A DNA stretch of 64,000 nt. Source: Symsagittifera roscoffensis (taxonomy: Eukaryota; Xenacoelomorpha; Acoela; Convolutidae). The DNA is taken from the NCBI RefSeq assembly GCF_963678635.1, contig NC_087063.1, positions 25,178,701 to 25,242,700 on the forward strand, in the 5' to 3' direction. Shown here piece after piece: positions 23,312 through 34,820 of the stretch (position 1 is the first letter of the stretch; the number at the start of each line of letters is the position of its first letter). The translations under genes were made by a program, and so were the position numbers. Under the pieces are notes generated by a model, which did not search any database, was not told the DNA's origin, and worked only from the letters and a program-made list of their open reading frames with translations.

Positions 23312-24943
23312 GAACGATTTGCTAATGCGAAGAAGGGAAGAAGATTTAAATTTCGATCTGAAATATGTTCTTTTTAACGCCCAGTTCAACTGTCTCTCTA
23401 GAGATAGCATCAAAGTAGCATTAATTTGTATTAAAAATTTTGCTGAATAATCTAAATGTGCCATTCTGCCAGATGACACAGCACAACTTTCCGGCGACGT
23501 AAAAAAGAACGACTAAAGGCCTTATTGATGAAAAAGTATTGCGAAGGAGGGTCGGAATATTCTAGAATTTTTATTTTTAAAATTTCGATTGGAAGAAGAG
23601 TATTTCTCAGAAATACGAAAAACGGCCATTTTGACTGAAATTGTGACGAGATTCAGAACAACGACAGATATTGTGAAAAACAGTCGTACCAGAGACGGAA
23701 AACACGAAGCCTCTTATCGTGGCAACAACGCACGATAAGACACTTGTTAACAGATATTGGTGGAGAAGGAGGCTTGAGTGGGGGAAGAAATACACCACGC
23801 AACCCTCCCGGGACACGAATTATAAGAGATAAGAGCGTTATCTCAGGAATATTACGGGAGCGGAGGCTTGGTCCCCCAGAGACTGTTCTATGTGAAGGGA
23901 CTGTGTAAACCAACTTTATAGCTGCTGTAATGTCATAGATCTTAATTAACACCGTTATTGTTTAATATTTCAGAGTATGAGTAGCTAGAAAGAGGAAAGG
24001 GTCAATCCATCTCCAATGGATTTAATATAGAACTGTCACACAAAAGCATGTTAAAATAGGTTGTTCGAGCCGTGTTTTTAATGAGGATCCGAGACTCAGC
24101 TATGTGGTTGTGTTCGCATGTAAACGAAAGCTGATCAAAAGTCGTTTGACTGATGGCCTAAAAATGGTAACTTTTTACTTTGCCCTAAACAGACCAGAAA
24201 ATCAACTGGCAAGGTCGAGACGGTGAAAAACGAGTAGGATTAAGGTAACTGACGCCTGCCAGTCGTTAATAGGTACTTTTTCTACGCTCCGTCGCTGTGT
24301 AGTATTTGGGCGAATGTTACAAAATGTGATAAAACAAGACAATGAAGCAAGGCAACTAATGATAATGCCGGCAGTTGTTGTCCAATTGTATCTATAGTTT
24401 TAATTCCTTGTGAAATTTTTTGGAGAATTGTTTTGATTTGAGCATGAAAAGATAAACTTGAATCAAGAATAAGGCCTAAATATTTGCATTCTGATTTTTT
24501 GGCTACATAATGCCCATTAATTAATATTGTATCAGTATCTACATTTTTGCTATCATTTTTTTGACAAAATGTTATAAATTCCAATTTAGATGCATTCAGA
24601 TTCAATTGGTTCTCTGCAAAAAATTCCGTTTGATTATTGAGTGATTTTTGCAATCAATTCAAAGCATCCTCAGAAATTAGAGAAGAGGAAAAAACCATAC
24701 AGTCGTCAGCATGTTGAACTAAAGTACAACCTTCATATAATCGCTCTTGTATGTCATTAACATATAAATTGAACAACAACGGACCAAGTACCGTTCCTTG
24801 TGGGACACCTCGTATGATTTCAATCCAGTCTGAAAAGATTCCATTGACGTTTACTCTTTGAATACGTTTGTTTAGGAAGCTAGCAATTAAAGCATTTGCT
24901 CCATTTAAAAAACCGAGAGAAAGCATTTTTTCAATTAAAACGA
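23312..24943 (+). other. LINE-LTR-LINE segment where gag-pol should be
   Basis: Three pieces: 23,312-23,456 equals LINE-B 21,413-21,555; 23,457-24,321 is a complete LTR; 24,322-24,943 equals LINE-B 31,374-31,994. It therefore reproduces the LTR-1 insertion site with a single LTR in place of the element. The left flank is identical and the right flank differs at about 6 positions in 620. It joins LTR-1 leader on one side and accessory coding sequence on the other. Confidence 0.85.
23457..24321 (+). repeat. Solo-type LTR, 5'/3' LTR mosaic
   Basis: 865 bp. At diagnostic sites the first quarter agrees with the LTR-1 5' LTR and nearly all of the rest with the 3' LTR, with a switch between about 23,670 and 23,710. 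That is the pattern of a solo LTR made by recombination between the two LTRs of this same element. It also has private differences of its own. Confidence 0.8.
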
Positions 24944-24980
24944 ATGTAAGCAATATTGTGGCATACCCTTACTAACAGAC

Positions 24981-25523
24981 TTGGCTGTCATGATGCGGAT
25001 CGATCCGTTGGCTCTGGTCCACGGATTGCGGGAATTCGTCACAGTGGTGTATGGACCGGTGATAACTTTCGCGTTCCCGAACGTACAAGTGAAGGCATAC
25101 AGGAATTCGGTGTTGTATGTCAACCTGGTCTCAGTCGTGGATTGTTCCGTGCTGAATTGGGTAGAGCAGAGTGAACTGAGAAGGCTGGCTAGCGACGATA
25201 GGCTGTTCGGAAGAATAGCAGAGCCAGGCTGGGTGTTGATGGACTTCAACAACCACTTCAAGTGCCGAATGGGCCGTGAGGATCTGTCCCACATCCAGTT
25301 TAACCCAAAACTTTTGAATTTGAGGCCAGTGGTGAAAGATACCGGAGAGGCTGTGAGAGTACCTCAATTGCCAGGAGCCTACACACGCGAAAGAGAATCA
25401 GCAAACATGGCTTCCTGGGTCCAGGCCGCTGCCGGACCAATGCCCTCGATATCCACCGATAAGGAGGATGTTGTTGGGAGTCACATCTCCCATCATTGCC
25501 CCTCGCATCGGAGCAGCTCGTGA
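24981..25523 (+). pseudogene. LTR-1 accessory frame of unknown family
   Basis: 180-codon frame beginning just after the intrusive segment. Its sequence is matched by LTR-2 around 43,200-43,930 (minus), so it belongs to the LTR family and not to the host. No domain is recognised. It overlaps the next frame at its 3' end and probably represents part of the accessory coding region. Confidence 0.5.
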
Positions 25524-26445
25524 TGCAGAAAAGAGAATGTTGAAGTGGAGTGAAGGGATGGAGCCGCGCTTCATCGGCTGGAATGTGGCAGCCGCGATCA
25601 CATTCGACTTCTCATTTCCTGATGCTTGGAGTAGGAAGAAGATCAAGGCACTACCTTCCAGGAGACCAGAGGTCTCGGCCGAAATGTGGAACGAAGTGTA
25701 TTCTCCCACGGATGACTTATCAAGACTGAAGTGGTCAGGAGAGGTGAAGGTAGTGATGATGGAAGTGGCAAAGGAGAGCAGAGGGGGCTCATATATAACG
25801 ATAGAGGACCTAGCACCACATGGCGAGGAATCTGTAGAATTCCTGGTGAATGATGAGTTGTTTTATCATGCAGGAGACATGACCGTACCGGCTCGGCCGG
25901 ACTCGGGCATAGACTCACGACAAGGACCTTCAGGACCCAGGCCGAAACCTGATGCAGGTGATGATGAATTGATGGATCATGACGACAACGATACCGAGGG
26001 AAAGACGGAAAAACCGGGTGAGACAGATCTGGGTGCGTTAGAGAGAGACCTGCTAGAATACCGGTTTAGTGAAGACGACGATGGGGAGGTCGATGGGAGT
26101 CTACTGCTAATGACGCCATCGTCTTTCATGTCCCCTACAAAGGAGGCGTCGGCCGATCTATCTCCGATGGACCCAATAAGCCAGGCTAGAGAGTGCCGAA
26201 GCAGGGATCCGCAGAGACTGCTTCATGAATCACCGAGGAGGAGGAAAATCGAGGAGTCAATGAAGATATCATTCCTCAGTACGTTACCAGAAGAGGAATG
26301 GGAAAGATATCAGATGGAACTGGAAGGCAAGACAGGAGCAACCTGGAGCCGAGTGAACTTCATTGAAAAATCATGGGACGTGATACGACGATATGGGACA
26401 CAGTCCATAATGAAGGTGGGATTGAATCAACCCATCATGCGTTAG
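25468..26445 (+). pseudogene. LTR-1 accessory frame, acidic, unknown family
   Basis: 325 codons. Contains a long acidic stretch around residues 150-210 rich in Asp/Glu, then an Arg-rich SPRRRKIEE segment. Counterparts lie in LTR-2 at 42,427-43,449 (minus). GC content is visibly higher than in the neighbouring LINEs and host DNA. No known family is recognised. Confidence 0.55.
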
Positions 26446-26460
26446 GTCCTGGAGAAAATA

Positions 26461-29400
26461 GTGAACTCCATGGGGTCGGATGTTCTGACCGAGTCAGTTA
26501 CAGAAGACAGTGCCGATGATCAGCAGGGCACAAAGAAATTACTTGTTAGACGAGCCAGAAAAGGGCTGAAGAGACTGAAAGGAAAGTCAGGGAGTCGAGT
26601 CGTGAACCAGAGGGTGGTGGAGTCAAAAGCCAAGGCAGTGGTGACCTCTCTGATTAGTGTGGTTCGTTCAGGCGAGAGCGGGCAAGGAGATGGTGCGACA
26701 CCAGCCGGGGGAGAAAAAGAAAACCTGATACCCCCTATGCTCTTGGCAGGTCTGACCATAACCGCCACGAGATCGAAGAAGACGGCGCGAACCCTGGCAG
26801 ACGCTAAGTTAGAAATGGAAATCCTCAGTCAATGTGGATCTGGAGGACTTAAAGATTATAGACCCTCGCGAATCAACATGGCCAAGTTGAAACTGGAAGG
26901 ACAACTCGACGTGGTCGAGTACAGTCGAATAACTGTGCCGGAATCGGTGGTCCACATGGGAGATCCGGCAGGGGGTTATGTGGAGATGTTGAAGGCGAGG
27001 AACTCCGCGAGAGGGCACCTGATGGCTTGGAGCGAGAAGCGAGTCATGCAGGAATATCTGAAAGAGCTCACGGAGAATTCGAACTTGAATCGAAAAGAAT
27101 ACGGAACGGTAATGTCCTCTGAAGCGAACGAAGTCGGATTGGAAAAATTGCTAGAAATCTCCTGGAGGGCGGCCCTCCAGAGATACTTCGACGAGGCGAT
27201 GCATGCACCTGCTACGGTGGCGGCATACCTGGCTCATCCTTGCGTGAGAACTGATCTGCAAGTACGGTTGGCTTGGTGCTTGATGGGCATCAGGAAAGCG
27301 GAGTATGAAGCCAGTAATGATTCGAAATCACGGGAACAGGAACTGGAGTTGATGGAAGCTCTGCGAGCGTTGATTTCGAAAGATGATTCTGCGATAGCAT
27401 GGGCTAAGCGTAAGGATGCCCTTTGCTTTGTCAGGTTCGTGGTGGATCGTATCCCCACTCCTGTTTTGGGAGAATGTATAAAGATCATTCGGCAAAAGGG
27501 AGTTGATTGTGAAAGGAACTTCCTTAGGGCACTCCTGGAACTATACCAGGACATGTCATTGACTGTGCCAAGCAAGGAGTCGAGTGATATGGAAAGCTAT
27601 CGCAAGTTGGAAGAGGTGAGAAGATATTCCAACAAAGAATTGAAAGTGAGCCGAGAGTTGATTGAAGCGGTCAGAGGACAAAAAGAGTTTGCAACACTAG
27701 GTAAACTGAAGTCGTTTCAATATGTGTCTGGCATACCGGGGATGGCGTATAATCCCTTCGTGAATGAAGAAGCCAGGGAAGCGTACTTCGACTATGAGCA
27801 AGTCATAGTACTCAATTTCTGGGTCGAACGTATTAAAGAAACAGGAATGCTGATGGTGGAACAACCCAAGCTGGGAATTATCTTGGAAGAACGAGTGGTC
27901 GAACCCTCGGTTCCCGAGCTAAAGGGGCAAGTGAGTTTTGATTGTGGTTCTTGGGACGGTCCCTTGAAAACCAGTCTAGTGACGATGTGGGAACTCATGA
28001 AGCCTTCTTGGTGTCCTCATCCTAATGCCGGTTTAATCTGGGACATGACGGCGGATATCACGTTAGACCTAGATGATGACGCGAGTTTTCATGATCTGGC
28101 CATGATACATCATCTGCTGGCCATGAGATTGGCGAAGAGGAAGAGCAACCCATCCACGGAGCTGTCCGAGGAAGGTCCATCGAGTAATTGGTTGAAGCAA
28201 GGAACATGCTGGGCTCAACACAATGGGATGGAAGGACATGTTTGTAACCTGGGACACTGCCTGGTTACGCTGAGCGAGCAGCATCGACAACTGGCACGAT
28301 TGTACGGAAGATTGAGCATGTCAGATAAGAGTGCCATGGAGTTGGTCGCAGACTGCCATGGGGTGACAGACGTAAACTTGATCACAGCCTTGGGATTTTG
28401 TAGCATGACGAGTTCGATAGAATCGCGTGAGCTCCTAGAGCGTGCCCATGAGTTAGTGACGTCCCTCAGCGTGGAGATATTCCCTGGAGCGTTACAGACA
28501 GAGCAGAAGATTGGGGGCTGGCGAGAAGCTCTAGAAAATGAAATGAATCTGAAGGATAGTGAAGCCTATCACAGACCTACTGGTTCAAAATATATGGTGG
28601 GTTCAAGCTCCGCGCCATACTGTAATAGCAAGTATCCTACGCACATGGTGGTAATGGATGCGAGGACGCAACAAGTGTTGGTTGACCAACTTTTTTCTGT
28701 GCCAAAGTGCGTGAGGTTGGCCAGAATGTCGGAAAGGTCATATGACTTGTTGGCAAAGATCTTTCGGGCAGTCCCGAAGAGATCCGAAAGCGAGTTGCAA
28801 GACGTTGTGGGTGAAGAGTTCATGAGATTGAACGAAGGCAATGTGAGTGAGTTCCAGAAACAGAAAGCGAGTGGAGTCTTACCCACTGAATTCCCCACAA
28901 TAGAAGAAAAAGACGACTTACACAGAATTCTGATGGAGGTGGAACCGTTGCTGGGAGCCTCAGGGTATCGGACCCGAAGGAACATAGTGAGGACCCATGG
29001 GGAGTATCCATGCCACTGCTTGGCGCAGACGTTGTGGTACCCCAAACGCGGGAATCTGATCCTAGTATGGGACGTGGAGGAGTTGTACTCCACGGGGTTG
29101 CCCGATCAGAATCAACAAGTGTCAATCGTGGTGGTTAGCGCCATGCTAGCAGTGAGATGGCTGGAGGCTATCGCGGACACAAGTCAGCAGGAGACGGCCG
29201 TGCCGACTCCTGAGCAGCTGAGCAACGTGAAGATGAGTCGCGAATTGGATCTTTTCAGAACCACCTGCAAGGTTCTGAGGATACCTAAAGCCATTGAGAG
29301 AATATGGTCAAGGCAAAGATTGATGCCTTGGTTCCGTGCAGTGATAACGTCATGGATGTATGAACGCGCGAAGCGTCATATGTCGAGGAACACGGAAGCC

Positions 29401-29745
29401 TATCAATCTTTCCAGCTAGATATAGGACCAGGAGCCTATAAGAGAGCATTCTTGACGCACAGAAACGCGGTCACCACATCGGTGAAGCGGGTAGCTGGAA
29501 CGCCTTGTGTTACTGAAGATGAGAAGAAAGAGGTCTTAAGAGCTGACCTAGAACGAAACGTGAGCCTATGTCTTCACAACAGCTTTTGCAGGAACCTGGA
29601 GCAGAAGGTGAATGTGGACTTGCTACCTTGCTGCAAACCGAGGCTGTTGGAACAGGAGAGTTGGGGCACGGCCCGCAACTCCATGGACATGCTGGAGAAA
29701 GTGTTGGAAGACAGCGAAGATCAGGATGGAGAAGTGATGGAATGA
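26461..29745 (+). CDS. LTR-1 large protein of unknown family (1,094 aa)
   Basis: An uninterrupted frame of 1,094 codons, the longest in the element, ending 750 bp before the 3' LTR. The N-terminal 60 residues are basic (RRARKGLKRLKGKSG). The middle is largely helical with scattered Cys/His/Trp residues (CPHPNAGLIWD, CHCLAQTLWYPKRG) and the C-terminus is acidic. No signal peptide, membrane segment, protease, polymerase or envelope motif is seen. LTR-2 carries the same protein in fragments at 39,457-42,271 (minus), so it is a shared family component. Its place, 3' of pol, is where env-like or accessory genes lie in gypsy-type elements. Function unknown. Confidence 0.7.
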   Translation: MNSMGSDVLTESVTEDSADDQQGTKKLLVRRARKGLKRLKGKSGSRVVNQRVVESKAKAVVTSLISVVRSGESGQGDGATPAGGEKENLIPPMLLAGLTITATRSKKTARTLADAKLEMEILSQCGSGGLKDYRPSRINMAKLKLEGQLDVVEYSRITVPESVVHMGDPAGGYVEMLKARNSARGHLMAWSEKRVMQEYLKELTENSNLNRKEYGTVMSSEANEVGLEKLLEISWRAALQRYFDEAMHAPATVAAYLAHPCVRTDLQVRLAWCLMGIRKAEYEASNDSKSREQELELMEALRALISKDDSAIAWAKRKDALCFVRFVVDRIPTPVLGECIKIIRQKGVDCERNFLRALLELYQDMSLTVPSKESSDMESYRKLEEVRRYSNKELKVSRELIEAVRGQKEFATLGKLKSFQYVSGIPGMAYNPFVNEEAREAYFDYEQVIVLNFWVERIKETGMLMVEQPKLGIILEERVVEPSVPELKGQVSFDCGSWDGPLKTSLVTMWELMKPSWCPHPNAGLIWDMTADITLDLDDDASFHDLAMIHHLLAMRLAKRKSNPSTELSEEGPSSNWLKQGTCWAQHNGMEGHVCNLGHCLVTLSEQHRQLARLYGRLSMSDKSAMELVADCHGVTDVNLITALGFCSMTSSIESRELLERAHELVTSLSVEIFPGALQTEQKIGGWREALENEMNLKDSEAYHRPTGSKYMVGSSSAPYCNSKYPTHMVVMDARTQQVLVDQLFSVPKCVRLARMSERSYDLLAKIFRAVPKRSESELQDVVGEEFMRLNEGNVSEFQKQKASGVLPTEFPTIEEKDDLHRILMEVEPLLGASGYRTRRNIVRTHGEYPCHCLAQTLWYPKRGNLILVWDVEELYSTGLPDQNQQVSIVVVSAMLAVRWLEAIADTSQQETAVPTPEQLSNVKMSRELDLFRTTCKVLRIPKAIERIWSRQRLMPWFRAVITSWMYERAKRHMSRNTEAYQSFQLDIGPGAYKRAFLTHRNAVTTSVKRVAGTPCVTEDEKKEVLRADLERNVSLCLHNSFCRNLEQKVNVDLLPCCKPRLLEQESWGTARNSMDMLEKVLEDSEDQDGEVME

Positions 29746-30493
29746 AGATGACCAAAGAAGATGAGAGAAGGAGAGAAAACTTGATTGTATTTGTGCGCTA
29801 AAACTTGAACCAATCAACCAAGTTTTGATTATTGAACTTGTGAAACTTTCTGTTTTGATTTAGTTTGGTCAAACCAGACTTTGAAAATGTTGCAATTGTT
29901 AAAATTGTTGAAATTCTTGATTTTAGTTATGGCTATTTATGTATGTATATGAGGAACCTAGGTGAGTATATTTACCTATTTATTCACGACTGAAGTTTTT
30001 AACCTGTGTAAGACACAAATTCACTGTGTGGCGACATGGTAAGTTTGAGTAAACTCGCTCGAGAAGGGTGGGTAACTCAGTAACTTTCCTAGCCACAGAG
30101 TTTCTTAGTTTTAATATTGTAAGGACCGCAAAAATAACTGATTATACTTGGTGAGTGAAGTTAAGTTAATTTTAACGGGTGCGTGGCCGTGCCACGTCCC
30201 ACTTTTTAATCACAAAGAGCAAAAAGAAGTTTTATGGCAAGACGACGTAAGTAGTCAGAAAAGAAATTTTATCTAGGACACTCCTCATGGTGCAAATTTT
30301 GTGAAAATGTTGAAAGGCAGTGAGATGTAGTACGATGCCATTTGTGAACACGTAGTGGGTTGAGGTGGGGTGGATAAATTTCATTTTCTTATGCGATTTG
30401 TAAGATTGATTACAGAAAACTGGATAACTACTTGACGATAACCCGGTGTTATGCGATCAATAGGGACATTGATGGAGACTTGTCCGGGGAGTA
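29746..30493 (+). other. LTR-1 3' untranslated region
   Basis: Non-coding sequence between the large frame and the 3' LTR, conserved with 38,651-39,456 of LTR-2. It contains AGGTGAGTATATTTACCT, an imperfect palindrome, near 29,961 and GGTGAGTGAAG near 30,151. A short purine-rich GGGGAGTA directly precedes the LTR and is the likely plus-strand primer site. Confidence 0.6.
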
Positions 30494-31373
30494 TGTGCCA
30501 TTCTGCCAGATGACACAGCACAACCTTCCGGCGACGTAAAAAAGAACGACTAAAGGCCTTATTGATGAAAAAGTATTGCGAAGGAGGGTCGGAATATTCT
30601 AGAATTTTTATTTTTAAAATTTCGATTGGAAGAAGAATATCTCTCAGAAATACGAAAAACGGCCATTTTGACTGAAAATGTGACGAGATTCAGAACAAAG
30701 ACAGATATTGTGAAAAACAGTCGTACCAGAGACGGAAAACACGAAGCCTCTTATCGTGGCAACAACGCACGATAAGACACTTGTTAACAGATATTGGTGG
30801 AGAAGGAGGCTTGAGTGGGGGAAGAAATACACCACGGAACCCTCCCGGGACACGAATTATAAGAGATAAGAGCGTTATCTCAGGAATATTACGGGAGCGG
30901 AGGCTTGGTCCCCCAGAGACTGTTCTATGTGAAGGGACTGTGTAAACCAACTTTATAGCTGCTGTAATGTCATAGATCTTAATTAACACCGTTATTGTTT
31001 AATATTTCAGAGTATGAGTAGCTAGAAAGAGGAAAGGGTCAATCCATCTCCAATGGATTTAATATAGAACTGTCACACAAAAGCATGTTAAAATAGGTTG
31101 TTCGAGCCGTGTTTTTAATGACAATCACGTAGTCTGAGGATCCGAGACTCAGCTATGTGGTTGTGTTCGCATGTAAACGAAAGCTGATCAAAGTCGTTTG
31201 ACTGATGGCCTAAAAATGGTAACTTTTTACTTTGCCCTAAACAGACCAGAAAATCAACTGGCAAGGTCGAGACGGTGAAAAACGAGTAGGATTAAGGTAA
31301 CTGACGCCTGCCAGTCGTTAATAGGTACTTTTTCTACGCTCCGTCGCTGTGTAGTATTTGGGCGAATGTTACA
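30494..31373 (+). repeat. LTR-1 3' LTR
   Basis: 880 bp, TGTGCC...TGTTACA. LINE-B RT sequence starts immediately after it. Confidence 0.9.
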
Positions 31374-32464
31374 AAATGTGATAAAACAAGACAATGAAGC
31401 AAGGCAACTAATGATAATGTCGGCAGTTGTTGTCCAATTGTATCTATAGTTTTAATTCCTTGTGAAATTTTTTGGAGAATTGTTTTGATTTGAGCATGAA
31501 AAGATAAACTTGAATCAAGAATAAGGCCTAAATATTTGCATTCTGATTTTTTGGCTACATAATGCCCATTAATTACTATTGTATCAGTATCTACATTTTT
31601 GCTATCATTTTTTTGACAAAATGTTATAAATTTCAATTTAGATGCATTCAGATTCAATTGGTTCTCTGCAAAAAATTCCGTTTGATTATTGAGTGATTTT
31701 TGCAATCGATTCAAAGCATCCTCAGAAATTAGAGAAGAGGAAAAAACCATACAGTCGTCAGCATGTTGAACTAAAGTACAACCTTCATATAATCGCTCTT
31801 GTATGTAATTAACATATAAATTGAACAACAACGGACCAAGTACCGTTCCTTGTGGGACACCTCGTATGATTTCAATCCAGTCTGAAAAGATTCCATTGAC
31901 GTTTACTCTTTGAATACGTTTGTTTAGGAAGCTAGCAATTAAAGCATTTGCTCCATTTAAAAAACCGAGAGAAAGCATTTTTTCAATTAAAACTTCATGC
32001 GAAATAGAATCAAAAGCCTTGGACAGGTCTAATAAAGCTGCAGGTACGATTTTTTTTGAATCTATTTGATTTCGAATACTTTCTGTCACATAAACAAGAG
32101 CATCTTGTGTTGCAATATTTTCGCGAAATCCGAATTGAAATGGTGTCATTATTTGAAATTTGTCAAGATGTTCTGTTATTTGGGCATGCAAAATTTTTTC
32201 AAAAATTTTAGAAAAAGAACAAGTTATTGATATTGGCCGATAAATTTTTGCATCCATTGGGTCATCTTTTTTAAACAAAGGGGTTACGTGTGCTTTTTTC
32301 AGTTCGATCGGGAAAAGGTTCTCATCTAAGCAAGTATTTATGACAAAAGTTAAATGTGGAACTATAACTGATTGACCGTCAATGATTGCCCAAGCAGGTA
32401 CGATGAAAGGTCCGAGAGGTTTTCTGACACTAATTTTTTGAACTATATCAAAGCATTGCTTCAC
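31374..32464 (-). pseudogene. LINE-B ORF2, reverse transcriptase
   Basis: About 360 codons of open RT sequence with blocks in order: AHVTPLFKKDDP, YRPISITCSFSKIFEK, LLDLSKAFDSISH, GVPQGTVLGPLLFNLYVN, HADDCMVF and KYLGLILDSSLSF. The catalytic block reads HADD where most relatives have YADD or FADD; both Asp are kept. The last codons here are LTR-1 sequence, since the frame runs into the LTR. Copies DNA from LINE RNA at the nicked target. Only this unduplicated part is open. Confidence 0.88.
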
Positions 32465-33121
32465 TGTAATGTGTTGAAAATGGAAAGGCGCAGATTCAGA
32501 GGCAGATTTGTTGTAATTCGGAGGCTTTTTAGCGCCGAAAAAATTGCCTAAGTTTTAAAAAATATAATTTAAATGATTGGCAATTTTTTTTGTCTTGGAT
32601 CATCATTTCACTGAAGGAATTTCGTAGAACTGTAATTCGATTGTTGCCAGAACATGTATCTCTAACTTGGTTAATATATTTCCATTTTTGTTGGATAGTG
32701 CTGAGAAGTGAAAAACAATTTTTTGAATGATCGAGTTGCTTACTTCTAATCAATTGGCTCATTTGATTACGTTAAAACTGGTACTTTGACCAGTTACCGC
32801 TTGTGCTTTGACTGCGATATGATTTGAGTGAATTCTGTTTCTTAATCAACAATTGCTGACATTCTGAATCGAACCAATCCGTTTTCAACACCTTTTTTGG
32901 TTTAAAATTACGAACAAATTTTTTTTCGATAGGAGCATGTTGCTGAAGAGCACTAGAAATTAAATAAATCATCGTCGAGAACATGTTTTGTGCGTCTGTA
33001 CATTGATTTAAGAGATACCAAGGAAGAGCGGAGAGTGTATTGCAAAATTCATTTTTCTGATAATTTTTCTTATTGAAAGTCGAAATTATCCTCGGTAAAC
33101 TTTTGCTGCATTTTATATCCG

Positions 33122-33604
33122 TCAAAATAAATGAAGCAAAATGTTCGGTTTTATAAGGTGTATCAAAACAAAATTCAATGCTGTTTGTTTCATAGTCACT
33201 GATAATGTAGTCGATATGAGTTTTAGCTGAGGAACTAATTCTGGTCTCATCGTTTGGACAAAAACCTTCAATTCATATGGAATAATTATAGAATCTAAAG
33301 TTTCTTTTTCTTTGCTATCTAGATAATTTATGTTATAATCACCCAGAAGCGTAATTTTATTAGAAACTGAAAATGCATTATCTATGTTAAGCGTTAACTG
33401 TTCCAAAAAATCAATAAAGTTTGATCTGCTTGGATTATAACACAAATTAACTAACATTTTTTCATTACTGGAAATGTTAAATGTAGATTTGCACTCAACC
33501 CACACTGACTCATATTTTTCTTTATCAAATAAATTTAAATCAGGCCTCAATTTCGGAGCCAATTTGACTGGTATATATAACAAAACGCCACCGCCAAAAG
33601 ACAA
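33122..33604 (-). pseudogene. LINE-B ORF2 endonuclease, duplicated copy
   Basis: The 3'-proximal duplicate of the endonuclease part: GGGVLLYIPVKLAPKLRPD, LLGDYNINYLDSKEKE. Followed by linker frames at 32,772-33,125 and 32,529-32,762. Redundant with the copy at 34,029-34,820. Confidence 0.75.
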
Positions 33605-34028
33605 AAGTTAAATGTGGAACTATAACTGATTGACCGTCAATGATTGCCCAAGCAGGTACGATACAAGGTCCGAGAGGTTTTCTGACATTAATTTTTCGAA
33701 CTATATCAAAGCATTGCTTCACTGTAATGTGTTGAAAATGGAAAGGTGCAGATTCAGAGGCAGATTTGTTGTAATTCGGAGGCTTTTTAGCGCCGAAAAA
33801 ATCGCCTAAGTTTGAAAAAAAATAATTTAAATGATTGGCAATTGTTTTGTCTTGGGTCATCATTTCACTGAAGGAATTTCGTAGAACTGTAATTCGATTG
33901 TTGCAAGAACATGTACCTCTAACTTGGTTAATATATTTCCATTTTTGTTGGATAGTGCTGAGAAGTGAAAAACAATTTTTTGAATGATCGAGTTGTTTAC
34001 TTCTAATCAATTGGCTCATTTGATTACG

Positions 34029-34820
34029 TTAAAACTGGTACTTTGACCAGATATCGCTTGTGCTTTGACTACGATATGATTTGAGTGAATTCTGTTTCTT
34101 AATCATCAATTGCTGACATTCTGAATCGAACCAATCCGTTTTCAACACTTTTTTTGGTTTAAAATTACGAACAAATTTTTTTTCGATAGGAGCATGTTGC
34201 TGAAGAGCACTAGAAATTAAATAAATCATCGTCGAGAACATGTTTTGTGCGTCTGTACATTGATTTAAGAGATACCAAGGAAGAGCGGAGAGTGTATTGC
34301 AAAATTCATTTTTCTGATAATTTTTCTTATTGAGAGTCGAAATTATCCTCGGTAAACTTTTGCTGCATTTTATATCCGTCAAAATAAATGAAGCAAAATG
34401 TTCGGTTTTATAAGGTGTATCAAAACAAAATTCAATGCTGTTTGTTTCATATTCACTGATAATGTAGTCGATATGAGTTTTAGCTGAGGAACTAATTCTG
34501 GTCTCATCGTTTGGACAAAAAACCTTCAATCCATATGGAATAATTATAGAATCTAAAGTTTCTTTTTCTTTGCTATCTAGATAATTTATGTTATAATCAC
34601 CCAGAAGCGTAATTTTATTAGAAACTGAAAATGCATTATCTATGTTAAGCGTTAATTGTTCCAAAAAATCAATAAAGTTTGATCTGCTTGGATTATAACA
34701 CAAATTAACTAACATTTTTTCATTACTGGAAATGTTAAATGTAGATTTGCACTCAACCCAAACTGACTCATATTTTTCTTTATCAAATAAATTTAAATCA
34801 GGCTTCAATTTTGGACCCAA
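34029..34820 (-). pseudogene. LINE-B ORF2 endonuclease, first copy
   Basis: 264-codon frame holding the C-terminal half of an APE-type endonuclease: LVNLCYNPSRSNFIDFLEQL, KITLLGDYNINYL, KTHIDYIISEYETNSIEF, then the helical linker toward RT. The N-terminal half, with the typical ...IIGIYETWLKKEDSDN... and GGGVL motifs, lies upstream in other frames between about 35,340 and 34,850. The family nicks target DNA. Confidence 0.8.

Larger units (their letters stand above)
21556..31373 (+). mobile_element. LTR-1: younger Ty3/gypsy-like LTR element lacking gag-pol
   Basis: LTR retrotransposon inserted in the LINE-B RT, flanked by LTRs 21,556-22,436 and 30,494-31,373 (TGTGCC...GTTACA ends). Flanking target bases AAA/AAAT give a 3-4 bp duplication. 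The two LTRs differ at roughly 10 positions in 880 bp (about 1%), so it is young. Parts: leader 22,437-23,311; an intrusive LINE-LTR-LINE segment 23,312-24,943; accessory frames 24,981-29,745; 3' UTR; 3' LTR. Relative to LTR-2, about 15 kb including gag and pol is absent, so it cannot move by itself. The accessory frames that remain are mostly open, with few breaks. Confidence 0.85.

Noticed and set aside
26461-29745. The 1,094-codon frame as a host gene
   Set aside because: It lies between an LTR-family leader and a 3' LTR, and a decayed copy is found at the same place in LTR-2.
26461-29745. Envelope glycoprotein identity for the large accessory protein
   Set aside because: No signal peptide, fusion-peptide-like stretch or transmembrane segment is visible.
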